Source of the DNA: Gordonibacter pamelaeae
GTDB lineage: Bacteria; Actinomycetota; Coriobacteriia; Coriobacteriales; Eggerthellaceae
Assembly: GCF_042665095.1 (NCBI RefSeq)
Contig: NZ_JBHTBV010000005.1
Length of the DNA: 64,000 nt
Direction: 5' to 3' (one strand)
In this document: in pieces, positions 1 through 7,962 of the stretch
How positions within the stretch are numbered: the stretch's first letter is position 1
Layout: each line of letters starts with the position of its first letter
Notes under the pieces: model-generated
What the model was told of the DNA's origin: nothing
Seen by the model: only the letters and a program-made list of their open reading frames with translations
The model's database searches: none
Translations under genes and position numbers: made by a program

Positions 1-176
1 ACGCACACGAGGCGGGGCGAGGCGCAGCGGACGCTGTACAGCGCCCCGGCCGGGCCCACGTGCTTCAGCACGCCGGGACGCGGCGACTCGTGGTACTCCC
101 ACTTGCCGTAGTTCTGCTCCACGATAGGCGGCAGGTTCTTACGGTAGTCCGGAGGTCCATTGTCGATCTTGGGCAT
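1..176 (-). CDS. dsrB: Dissimilatory sulfite reductase beta subunit, N-terminal part (runs off the window)
   Basis: The reading frame starts at ATG 176 after a clear ribosome binding site (gaggtgag on the minus strand) and runs off the left edge after 58 codons. The start of the protein, with GPPDYRKNLPP, YGKWEYHE and PGVLKHV, matches the N-terminus of DsrB. DsrB pairs with DsrA in the cytoplasmic siroheme enzyme that reduces sulfite with six electrons. It lies 51 bp after the dsrA stop, the usual dsrAB order. Siroheme and cluster ligands of DsrB would lie outside the window and cannot be checked. The call rests on motif similarity to DsrB and on the neighbour. Confidence 0.9.
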   Translation of the reverse strand, partial: MPKIDNGPPDYRKNLPPIVEQNYGKWEYHESPRPGVLKHVGPAGALYSVRCASPRLVC

Positions 177-227
177 GTAACTCACCTCATCTTTCAACGG
201 GAACAATACGGTTCAAGCGCGATCGCG

Positions 228-1419
228 CTAGTCCTCGATCTCGTCCTTCTGCCAGAACACGTAGGGGTTGGCGCGCGGACGGTACACCATCTGGGGAACG
301 GCCGGGATGCCCGTGGCGCGCAGGAACTCGCCCATGCCCAGGCGGTAGATGAGCTCGCCGATGCGCTCGCGCGTCTTGCCGTTCTCGTCCCACCAGTCCC
401 AGATGCGGTCCATCATCTCCTTGAACTCGGTGTAGGGCGGCTCCATCTTCATGAAGGGCACGATGACCCACGACATGAAGGCGGACTTCACGATGGTCGA
501 CTTCGCGCCGATCATGATGGTGGCGCCCTTCTCCTTGCCCTGCTTGATAGCCTTGCCCATCACGTTGATGCAGTGCATGCAGCGCGTGCACTCCTCGGCG
601 TTCACCGAGAGCTCTTGGGTGTCCTTGTCGTAGGTCAGGCAGTGCGAGGGGCAGCGGTGGCACACGTCCATCTGGATGTCCAGGCCGTCGGCGGCGTACT
701 TCTTCACCTCGTCCTGGTCGATGATGATGGAGTCGCGCCAGGTGCCGATGATCGAGCAGTCGGCGCGCGCCTGGGCCGCCACGCAGTCGTTCGCGCAGCC
801 GGACATCTTGAACTTGAACTTGTACGGCCACATGGGGCGGTGGATCTCGTCCTGGTACTCGTTCGTCAGGTCGTTAGCACATGTCAAGCGTGTCGTAGCA
901 GGCGTGCTCGCAGCGGCCGGGTCCCACGCAGCAGCTCGGCGAGCGCAGGTCGGAGCCGGAGCCGCCCAGGTCGAACCCGCGATCGCTGATGTCGTCGAAG
1001 ATGGGCTGCAGCTGGTCGGTGTGCGTTCCCAGCAAGATGATGTCGCCGGTGGAGCCGTGCATGTTCGTGAGCCCGCTGCCGCGCTCCTCCCACACGTCGC
1101 AGATCTCGCGCAGCATGTCGCTCGTGTAGAACCAGCCGCTGGGCTGGGCCACGCGCACCGTGTGGAACTCGCTGATGTTCGGGAACTCCTCGGGCATGTC
1201 GGTGTAGCGGCCGATGACGCCGCCGCCGTAGCCCTTCACGCCCACGATGCCGCCGTGCTTCCAGTGGCCCACCTTGTCCTCGTAGGACTTCTCGAGGAGC
1301 CCCAGCAGATCGTCGGCCATGGCGTTCTTCTCGCCCGCGCGCTTGATCTGGGTCACGAAGCTGGGCCACGGACCCTTCTCCAGCTCGTCGAGCTGGGGGG
1401 TTTCTCTCTTTTCTGCCAT
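228..1419 (-). pseudogene. dsrA: Dissimilatory sulfite reductase alpha subunit, split by a one-base frameshift
   Basis: Two consecutive frames together make a full-length DsrA (about 396 residues once corrected). The first, 1419-874, has the N-terminal half ending in CCVGPGRCEHACYDTLDMC then TAA; it carries the C164-x5-C170 siroheme/4Fe-4S ligand pair. The second, 887-228, carries LTNEYQDE, the GCANDC pair (C-x3-C) and the ferredoxin-like insert with CHRCPSHC and CTRCMHC. DsrA proteins read CYDTxxLCxxLTxxYQDE with no gap, and dropping one base (the A at about 876 of the plus strand) gives exactly CYDTLDMCNDLTNEYQDE. All catalytic ligands are otherwise intact and the downstream half has no start with a ribosome binding site. 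The break is either a recent loss of function or an assembly error. It sits 33 bp after the ferredoxin gene and 51 bp before dsrB. Confidence 0.88.
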
Positions 1420-1452
1420 AATTTCCTCCTGTTTTCCGGGGGTTCGTTGGCA

Positions 1453-1641
1453 CTACAGTTCCATCACGGTGATAGCGCCGGACGGGCATACCGTCGTGCA
1501 GGCCTCGCAGCCCATGCAGTCGCACGGGTCGCCTTTGATGGAGGCCTTCTCCCCGTCGAAAGTCAAAATGCCCGCGGGACAGCCGTCAGCGCATGAGTTG
1601 CACCCGGTGCACGCCTCCTCGTCAAGAGAAACCATATACAT
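1453..1641 (-). CDS. Two [4Fe-4S] cluster ferredoxin of the dsr operon
   Basis: A 62-residue protein with two classical cluster motifs, CTGCNSCADGCP and CMGCEACTTVCP, typical of small 2[4Fe-4S] bacterial ferredoxins. ATG 1641 is chosen because it follows an AGGGGGTG ribosome binding site; a second ATG at 1635 is possible, and the longer upstream frame reads an arginine-rich non-ferredoxin sequence. The gene lies directly between hemL and dsrA. It may pass electrons to DsrAB, which is an inference from position; the motifs themselves only show an electron carrier. Confidence 0.88.
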   Translation of the reverse strand: MYMVSLDEEACTGCNSCADGCPAGILTFDGEKASIKGDPCDCMGCEACTTVCPSGAITVMEL

Positions 1642-1704
1642 ACCAATCACCCCCTTTCCGTTGCGAACTCGTCTTCGAGCTGCACGCACGTACCGCGTGA
1701 TGCG

Positions 1705-2991
1705 CTATAGGGCGCGCAAGACGCGCTCGGCCTGCTCCAGCGTGAACGCGATGTCCTGCCCGCTGTGGGCCGTCGAGACGAACGCCGCCTCGAACTGGCT
1801 CGGGGCCAAGTAGACCCCCGCCTCCAGCATGGCCCGGTAGTAGCGGGCGAACCTGTCGGCATCGGCGTTGCAGGCGCTCTCGTAGTCGACCACCGGCTCG
1901 TCCGTGAAGAAGGCCGAGAACATAGCCCCCACGCGGTTGACCTGAAGCGGCACGCCGCAGTCGCGCGCGATGCCCTCCAGGCCGTCCGCAAGGTCGGCGG
2001 CGGCTTTGAAAAGGCTCTCGTAGGTGCCGGGCTCCTGCAGCAGCTTGAGCGTCGCCAAGCCGCCGGCCACGGCAAGCGGGTTGCCCGAGAGGGTGCCCGC
2101 CTGGTACACCGGCCCCAGCGGGGCCAGCCCCTGCATGAGGTCGGCGCGCCCGCCGAAGGCCGCAAGCGGCAGGCCGCCGCCGATGACCTTCCCCAGGCAC
2201 ACGAGGTCGGGCAGCACGCCGTAGTAGCGCGAGGCGCCGCCGTAGTCCACGCGGAAGCCCGTCATGACCTCGTCGAATATGAGCACGGTGCCCTGCTCGA
2301 GCGTGAGCGCGCGCAAATCGAGCAGGAATCCGGGGTCGGGCGGGACCACGCCCATGTTGCCGGCGACCGGCTCCACGATGACGGCGGCGATGCGCTCGCG
2401 GTACTCCTCGAACAGCGCGGCCACGCTTTCGCTGTCGTTGTAGCGCGCCACGAGCGTCTTCTCGGCCACGTCCTTCGGCACGCCGGCCGAGCTGGGACGC
2501 CCGTTGGTGAGCGCGCCGCTGCCGGCCTTCACCAGCAGGCCGTCCGAGTGGCCGTGGTAGCAGCCCTCGAACTTCACGATGTAGTCGCGCCCGGTGGCGC
2601 CGCGCGCCAGGCGCAGGGCGCTCATGGTAGCCTCGGTTCCCGAGTTGACGAACCGGACCATCTCCACGGCATCGTACGCGCGGCGGATCTCCTCGGCCAA
2701 CGCCGTCTCGGCCTCGGTGGGCGCGCCGAAGGACGACCCCTGCTGCGCTGCGCGGCACAAGGCCTCCACCACGGCGGGATGCGCATGGCCGCAGATGAGC
2801 GGGCCCCATGAGCCCACGTAGTCCACGTAGCCGTTCCCGTCCACGTCCCAGACGTGCGAGCCCTCGCCGCGCGCCAGGAACACCGGGTTGCGCCCCACCG
2901 CGCGCGCGGCGCGCACGGGCGAGTCGACCCCTCCCGGTATCACCCGGCAGGCAATGCGGAACGCTTCCTCGCTTCTCGTCGTGTCGAGCAT
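1705..2991 (-). CDS. hemL: Glutamate-1-semialdehyde 2,1-aminomutase
   Basis: A 428-residue PLP enzyme that turns glutamate-1-semialdehyde into 5-aminolevulinate, the second step of the C5 tetrapyrrole route. Family marks include IPGGVDSPVRA at the N-terminus, the GTEATMSALRLAR substrate loop, LIFDEVMTGFR, and the PLP lysine in CLGKVIGGGLP. ATG 2991 follows a GGAGGTG ribosome binding site; the longer frame up to 3072 only adds unrelated residues. The length is normal for GSA aminomutase. It lies 52 bp after hemB and upstream of the ferredoxin and dsrA, so ALA formation is transcribed with the sulfite reductase. Confidence 0.96.
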   Translation of the reverse strand: MLDTTRSEEAFRIACRVIPGGVDSPVRAARAVGRNPVFLARGEGSHVWDVDGNGYVDYVGSWGPLICGHAHPAVVEALCRAAQQGSSFGAPTEAETALAEEIRRAYDAVEMVRFVNSGTEATMSALRLARGATGRDYIVKFEGCYHGHSDGLLVKAGSGALTNGRPSSAGVPKDVAEKTLVARYNDSESVAALFEEYRERIAAVIVEPVAGNMGVVPPDPGFLLDLRALTLEQGTVLIFDEVMTGFRVDYGGASRYYGVLPDLVCLGKVIGGGLPLAAFGGRADLMQGLAPLGPVYQAGTLSGNPLAVAGGLATLKLLQEPGTYESLFKAAADLADGLEGIARDCGVPLQVNRVGAMFSAFFTDEPVVDYESACNADADRFARYYRAMLEAGVYLAPSQFEAAFVSTAHSGQDIAFTLEQAERVLRAL

Positions 2992-3043
2992 GCCCGGCAC
3001 ACCTCCTTCTTTTCCGCGCCGGCCGTCTTGCCGGCTCGGTCGG

Positions 3044-4021
3044 TCACATCGATTCGTGCAGCCACCCGGCAACGTCGAGGGCGTGGTACGTGATGAGCAG
3101 GTCGGCGCCCGCGCGCTTGCAGCCCACGAGCGCCTCCATGACCACGCGGCGCTCGTCGATCCACCCCTGCGCGGCCGCGGCCTTCACCATGGCGTACTCG
3201 CCGCTCACGCAGTAGGCGGCCACGGGCAGGCCGCAGGCCTGCTTCGTGCGGTACAGCACGTCGCCGTAGGCCAGGGCCGGCTTCACGATGACGAGGTCCG
3301 CGCCCTCCTCCACGTCGAGCATGACCTCGCGCAGGGCCTCGTCGCCGTTCGCCGGGTCCATCTGGTAGCTCTTGCGGTCGCCGAACTGCGGCGCCGAGTC
3401 GGCCGCCTCGCGAAACGGCCCGTAGAAGGCGGAGGCGAACTTCGCGGCGTAGGACATGACGGCCACGTGCTCGAAGCCGTTCTCGTCGAGCGCGTCGCGG
3501 ATGGCGCCCACGCGGCCGTCCATCATGTCGGACGGCGCCACGATGTCGGCGCCCGCCCGGGCATGGGACACGGCCGTGGCGGCCAAGAGCGCAACCGACT
3601 CGTCGTTGAGCACGCGCTCGCCGTCCACCAGGCCGCAGTGGCCATGGTCGGTGTACTCGCACAGGCACACGTCGGTGATGACGGTGAGCGCGGGCTGGCG
3701 CTCCTTGGCAAGGGCCACGGCCTGCTGCACGATGCCGTCTTCGGCATAGGCCTGCGTGCCACGCGCGTCCTTGAAGGCCGGCAGCCCGAACAGGAGGATG
3801 GCGGGAATGCCCTTGCCCGCCACCTCGTCGAGCACCGGCCCGAGCCGGTCGAGGGAGTAGTGGAACACGCCGGGCATGGAGGGCACGGGCTCCTGCTTTC
3901 CCGTGCCGCTGCATACGAACAGCGGGTAGACCAGGTCGTCCACGCGCACATGGTGCTCGCGCACCATGGCGCGCAGGCCGGCCGTCTCCCGCAGGCGGCG
4001 GGGGCGCTTGCGCATCTTCAT
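3044..4021 (-). CDS. hemB: Delta-aminolevulinic acid dehydratase (porphobilinogen synthase)
   Basis: A 325-residue enzyme that joins two aminolevulinates into porphobilinogen. The cysteine-rich zinc site is visible in DVCLCEYTDHGHCG, and the two lysines are in SYAAKFASAFYG and LVIVKPALAY (Schiff base). The N-terminus starts MKMRKRPRRLR, close to the usual RPRRLR start of the family. The ATG (4021-4019) overlaps the TGA of cobA-hemD as ATGA, so the two genes are translationally coupled. It forms part of the tetrapyrrole block inside the dsr array. Confidence 0.96.
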   Translation of the reverse strand: MKMRKRPRRLRETAGLRAMVREHHVRVDDLVYPLFVCSGTGKQEPVPSMPGVFHYSLDRLGPVLDEVAGKGIPAILLFGLPAFKDARGTQAYAEDGIVQQAVALAKERQPALTVITDVCLCEYTDHGHCGLVDGERVLNDESVALLAATAVSHARAGADIVAPSDMMDGRVGAIRDALDENGFEHVAVMSYAAKFASAFYGPFREAADSAPQFGDRKSYQMDPANGDEALREVMLDVEEGADLVIVKPALAYGDVLYRTKQACGLPVAAYCVSGEYAMVKAAAAQGWIDERRVVMEALVGCKRAGADLLITYHALDVAGWLHESM

Positions 4022-5550
4022 AGGAGCTCTCCTTCTTGCGTATCGACGAGCGCGGCCACGAGGCCCGCGATGGTGTACTCGACCGCCTGGGCGCGGGGCT
4101 CGAGGCCGGCCGCGCGCAGCGTCTCCGTGGTCACGGGACCGATGGAGTACAGGTCGGCCCCCTCGAGCAGCGACGGGCCGCCCAGGCAGGCCAGCAGGTT
4201 CGTCACCGTGGACGAGCTGGTGAACGTGACGGCGTCCACGTCGCCCGCGCGCAGGGCGGCCGCGAGCGCTTCCGCGCCCTCCGCAACCGCGCGCGTGCGG
4301 TACGCCGCCACGTCGCTCACCTGCGCCCCCTGCTCCTCGAGCGCCCGGGGCAGCACGTCGCGGGCCTCCTCGGCGCGGGCGATGAGCACGCGGTCCCCCG
4401 CGCGCACCTTGCCCGCCAGCAGCCCTGCGAGGCCCTCGGCGCAGAACTCCCGCGCCACGTGGACCTGCGTGATGCCGTAGGCCGCGAGAGCCGCCTGGGT
4501 CCCCGTGCCGATGGCCGCCACCTCGGCGCCGGCCAGGCAGCGCGCGTCGAGGCGCTGGGCCGCGGCCTCGGCGAAGAAGGCGTCGACGCCGTTCGCGCTC
4601 GTGAGCACGACCCATCGGTACGCCTCGATGCCGGCCACCGCCTCGGCGAGCGGCTGCGGGTCGGTCGGAGGGGCAATCTCGATGGCCGGGAACTCGAGGA
4701 CCTGCGCGCCGCGCTCCTCGAGCGCGGACGCGAGGGCCGACGCCTGGTGGCGGGCCCGCGTGACCACGACGGTCTTGCCGAACAGCGGCTTGCGCTCCGC
4801 CCAGGACAGGCGCTCGCGCAACGCGGCCACCTGCCCCACCACGATGACTGCCGGGTTCTCGATGCCCTCCTCGCCCACGCGCTCCTCGAGGGCGGCGAGC
4901 GGGGCGCGCACCGTGCGCTGCATCGGCCAGGTGCCGTAGCGCACGACGGCCGCGGGGGTGGCGGGGTCCATGCCGTGCCCCACGAGGTTGTCCACGATGC
5001 GCGGCAGGTTCTCCATGCCCATGAGGAACACGAGCGTGCCCTTGAGGCGCGCCACCTGCCCCCAGGGGATGGCCGAGACGCCCTTGCCATCGCGCTCGTG
5101 GCCCGTGATCACGGTGAACGACGAGGCCGCGTCGCGATGCGTCACCGGGATGCCCGCGTAGGCGGGGGCGGCGATGGCCGACGTCACGCCGGGCACCACC
5201 TCGTAGGACAGGCCGTGGGCGCGCAGCTCCTCCGCCTCCTCGCCGCCGCGCCCGAACACGAACGGGTCGCCGCCCTTCAGGCGCACGACCACGTTGCCGG
5301 CCAGCGCCTTCTTTACCAGCAGGGCGTTGATCTTGTGCTGGGGCAGCGTGTGGTGGTCGGGGGTCTTGCCCACGTAGACGAGCTCGCAGTCCGGCCGGGC
5401 GTAGCCGAGCAGGCGCGGCGACACCAGCCGGTCGTACACGAGCACGTCGGCGCGCTCGATGGCCGCGCGGCCCTTGAGCGTGAGCAAGCCGGGGTCGCCG
5501 GGTCCGGCGCCCACGAGGTATACCTGGGTCTCTCCCTTCGAATGCGCCAT
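4018..5550 (-). CDS. cobA-hemD: Fused uroporphyrinogen-III C-methyltransferase / uroporphyrinogen-III synthase
   Basis: A 510-residue two-domain protein. Residues about 1-250 are the SAM-dependent methyltransferase (CobA/SumT) with VYLVGAGPGDPGLLTLKG, YVGKTPDHH, RLKGGDPFVFGRGGEE and GIPVTHRD. Residues about 255-510 are HemD-like, starting GKTVVVTRARHQASAL with VLTSANGVDAFF and FTSSSTVTNL. It closes the linear tetrapyrrole into uroporphyrinogen III and methylates it twice to precorrin-2, the branch point to siroheme and cobalamin. This fusion is known in Actinobacteria and Firmicutes. It starts one base after the hemC stop codon and overlaps hemB by ATGA. No precorrin-2 dehydrogenase domain is present, so the last siroheme steps must be encoded elsewhere. 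Confidence 0.95.
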   Translation of the reverse strand: MAHSKGETQVYLVGAGPGDPGLLTLKGRAAIERADVLVYDRLVSPRLLGYARPDCELVYVGKTPDHHTLPQHKINALLVKKALAGNVVVRLKGGDPFVFGRGGEEAEELRAHGLSYEVVPGVTSAIAAPAYAGIPVTHRDAASSFTVITGHERDGKGVSAIPWGQVARLKGTLVFLMGMENLPRIVDNLVGHGMDPATPAAVVRYGTWPMQRTVRAPLAALEERVGEEGIENPAVIVVGQVAALRERLSWAERKPLFGKTVVVTRARHQASALASALEERGAQVLEFPAIEIAPPTDPQPLAEAVAGIEAYRWVVLTSANGVDAFFAEAAAQRLDARCLAGAEVAAIGTGTQAALAAYGITQVHVAREFCAEGLAGLLAGKVRAGDRVLIARAEEARDVLPRALEEQGAQVSDVAAYRTRAVAEGAEALAAALRAGDVDAVTFTSSSTVTNLLACLGGPSLLEGADLYSIGPVTTETLRAAGLEPRAQAVEYTIAGLVAALVDTQEGELL

Positions 5551-5551
5551 G

Positions 5552-6481
5552 TCACACCCCCGACCGATCGGCGTGCGCCGGCAGAATGCCCGCCGCGCCC
5601 TGCGCGAGCGCGTCCTCGGCGGCCTCGCGGCCCACGCGCTCGGGCTGCGTGCCCGTGCGCTCCACGCGCACCATGCTCCCGCCGTCCAGGCTGCACACCA
5701 TGCCCGAGAGCCTGACCACGTCGCCGGTGCACGCGGCCAGCGCGCCGATGGGCGTCTGGCAGCCGCCCTCGAGCGCCGCCAGGAAGCTGCGCTCGGCACG
5801 CGCCGCGCGCTCGGACTCCGCATGGTTCACGGCCCGCACGAGCGCGGCGGCGTCGTCGCGGCCCGCGGCCACCTCCACCGCGATGATGCCCTGGCCCGCA
5901 GCCGGCATGACCACGTCGGGGGCCAGGTACTCGGTGATGCGGTCGCTCCATCCCAAGCGCTCCACCCCCGCCACGGCCAGGATGATGCCGGCCATGCCCT
6001 CGTCCTCCTGCAGCTTGCGCCAGCGGGTGGCCAGGTTCCCGCGGATGCTCACGCACTCCACGTCGGGGCGCACGCGGTACACCTGCGCGGCCCGGCGCAG
6101 GCTCGAGGTGCCGATGCGCGCGCCCTCGGGCAGATCGGCCAGCACGAGGCCGTCCTTGCCGAGGAACGCGTCGCGCGGGTCATGGCGCAGGCAGTACGCA
6201 CCTATCTCGAAACCCTCCGGCAGCTCGGTGGGCAGGTCCTTCAGGCTGTGCACGGCCAAATCGATGGTCCCGTCGCGCAGGCCCTCCTCGATCTCGGCCG
6301 TGAACACGCCTTTTCCGTCCACAAGCGGAAGGGGGGTCGCCAGGTCGCGGTCGCCCGCCGTGTCCGTCTCAGCCAGCTCGACCTCCAGGCCGGGATGCGC
6401 CTCGATCAGGCGCTCGCGCACCCACTTCGCCTGCCACAGCGCCAACTCGCTCTTTCTTGTACCTATGACCAGGCGCTTCAT
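5552..6481 (-). CDS. hemC: Hydroxymethylbilane synthase (porphobilinogen deaminase)
   Basis: A 309-residue enzyme that links four porphobilinogens into hydroxymethylbilane. It begins KRLVIGTRKSELALWQAKWV, contains VHSLKDLPTELP, GTSSLRRAAQ and LNTR-equivalent GNLATRWRKL, and keeps the dipyrromethane-cofactor cysteine in LEGGCQTPIGALA. Its ATG overlaps the hemA stop as ATGA, and the next gene begins immediately after its stop. The order hemA-hemC-cobA/hemD-hemB-hemL is a common tetrapyrrole block, here embedded in the dsr array. Confidence 0.96.
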   Translation of the reverse strand: MKRLVIGTRKSELALWQAKWVRERLIEAHPGLEVELAETDTAGDRDLATPLPLVDGKGVFTAEIEEGLRDGTIDLAVHSLKDLPTELPEGFEIGAYCLRHDPRDAFLGKDGLVLADLPEGARIGTSSLRRAAQVYRVRPDVECVSIRGNLATRWRKLQEDEGMAGIILAVAGVERLGWSDRITEYLAPDVVMPAAGQGIIAVEVAAGRDDAAALVRAVNHAESERAARAERSFLAALEGGCQTPIGALAACTGDVVRLSGMVCSLDGGSMVRVERTGTQPERVGREAAEDALAQGAAGILPAHADRSGV

Positions 6482-7857
6482 CGCGAACCTCCCGTCAGCG
6501 CGCCCCCAGGGCCCGCTCCCGTCTCCGCAGGCGCCGGCGCATCCGCGCGCGCGGGCATCTCCGCAGACGCAGGCCCCTCCTCGGGCTCGAGGTGGAACAG
6601 CTCCTGCAGCATGGCGGCGTACGCGCGGCTCTTCTCGGAACCCGCCATGGCGTTCAGCGATGCCACGGGCTCGTGCACCAGCTGATGGGCGATGGACGTG
6701 GCCAGGCACTGCACGGCCTGCTTCTGGCTGGGCGTGAGGCCCGAGAGCTTGCCCATGGCGCGCTCCAGCTTGTCGGCCTTAATGCGGTCGGCCTGGCGGT
6801 AGAGCGCGTCGATCGTGGGGATGTACTCCAGCGAGCGCTGCCAGCGCTCGAAGTCGGCCGCCACCTCGTCGATGAGCTGGGCGGCCGTCTTGGCCGCGCG
6901 CAGGCGCTCGTTCTGGTGGCGGTTGGCCACGTCGCGCAGCTCGTTGATGTCGTAGCAGCTCACGTTGGGGATGTCGCGCACCGCCGGGTCGATGTCGCGC
7001 GGAAGGGCCATGTCGATGCACAGCAGCGACCGCTCGACGCGGCGCTCCATGATCGCGGCCAGGCGCTCGCGCCCCACCAGGCAGCTCTTCGCCGCCGTGG
7101 CCGAGAACACCACGTCGGCCTGCTCCAGGCAGGCGTCCATCTCGTCGAGGGAGCAGGCGCCGAAGCCGTACTGGCCGGCCAGCCGCTGCGCCTTTTCCAG
7201 CGAGCGGTTCGACACCATGGCCACCGACACGTCCTGCGCCACGAGGTACTTCATGGTCAGCTCGCTCATCTCGCCCGCGCCCAGGATGAGCACCCGCTTG
7301 TCCGCGATGCCGCCCAGCTCCCGCGCGGCCAACTCCACGGCAATGCGCCCGATGGAGGTGGAGTAGCGGCTGATGCGCGTCTCGGAGCGCACCTTCTTGC
7401 CCAGCGACAGCGCGCGCTGGAACCACACGTTGACCATCTTGTCGTTTGCCCCCGCCTTGCAGGAGGCCCGGTAGGCACGCGACACCTGGCCGGCTATCTC
7501 CGTCTCGCCCACGATGAGCGAGTCTAGGCCGCACACGACCTCGAACAGGTGGCGCACGGCGCGCCCGTCCGTGAAGGCGTACAAAAGCTCGCGGAACTGC
7601 CGCGCCGGGGCCGCATCGGCCGCGCCCCCCTGGCCCAGGATGAAGTCGCGCACCCGGGCGACGCCCTCGTCGGCGTCCTCGCACACGCCGTAGAACTCCA
7701 GGCGGTTGCACGTGCTCAGCACCACGGCGCCGGCCAGCCCGGCGGCCGCCTTCACATCCTGCACGCACAGCTCGTTTTGCGAGTGGTGCACGCTCAGCTG
7801 CTCAAGAATCTCAAGGGGTGCGCGCTTGATGCTCAGCCCCACGACGATGGTATGCAT
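6478..7857 (-). CDS. hemA: Glutamyl-tRNA reductase
   Basis: A 459-residue enzyme that reduces glutamyl-tRNA to glutamate-1-semialdehyde, the committed step of the C5 route. The catalytic cysteine is in LSTCNRLEFYG (about residue 50). Further marks are GLDSLIVGETEIAGQV, the SIGRIAVELAAREL helix and the NADPH site VLILGAGEM, followed by a C-terminal dimerisation domain ending in an alanine/proline-rich tail. ATG 7857 follows a weak ggagcggg sequence. The first gene of the tetrapyrrole block, it lies 105 bp after dsrK, and a GC-rich hairpin is in that gap. Confidence 0.96.
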   Translation of the reverse strand: MHTIVVGLSIKRAPLEILEQLSVHHSQNELCVQDVKAAAGLAGAVVLSTCNRLEFYGVCEDADEGVARVRDFILGQGGAADAAPARQFRELLYAFTDGRAVRHLFEVVCGLDSLIVGETEIAGQVSRAYRASCKAGANDKMVNVWFQRALSLGKKVRSETRISRYSTSIGRIAVELAARELGGIADKRVLILGAGEMSELTMKYLVAQDVSVAMVSNRSLEKAQRLAGQYGFGACSLDEMDACLEQADVVFSATAAKSCLVGRERLAAIMERRVERSLLCIDMALPRDIDPAVRDIPNVSCYDINELRDVANRHQNERLRAAKTAAQLIDEVAADFERWQRSLEYIPTIDALYRQADRIKADKLERAMGKLSGLTPSQKQAVQCLATSIAHQLVHEPVASLNAMAGSEKSRAYAAMLQELFHLEPEEGPASAEMPARADAPAPAETGAGPGGALTGGSR

Positions 7858-7923
7858 AGTCCCGCTCCCGTCTCATCCCCCAGCCGCCCGCTCCCCAGCA
7901 GACGCGCGTGAAACCCGGTCAAC

Positions 7924-7956
7924 CCCGGGGCCGCGCGCCTTCCGCACGGCCCCGGG
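7924..7956 (-). terminator. GC-rich hairpin between dsrK and hemA
   Basis: An inverted repeat CCCGGGGCCG (7924-7933) / CGGCCCCGGG (7947-7956) lies just after the dsrK stop, without a clear T run on the minus strand. It may act as a partial terminator or as an mRNA processing/stability element that sets different levels of dsrMK and hem transcripts. The structure is seen; the function is inferred. Confidence 0.45.
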
Positions 7957-7962
7957 CAGCGC

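Noticed and set aside
874..887. Programmed +1 frameshift to make full-length DsrA
   Set aside because: The joint reads UGC-UAA-C with a stop codon in the A site, slightly like prfB. But the tRNA on UGC cannot re-pair well one base on, and there is no Shine-Dalgarno-like stimulator upstream. No other DsrA is known to use this, so a mutation or sequence error is more likely.
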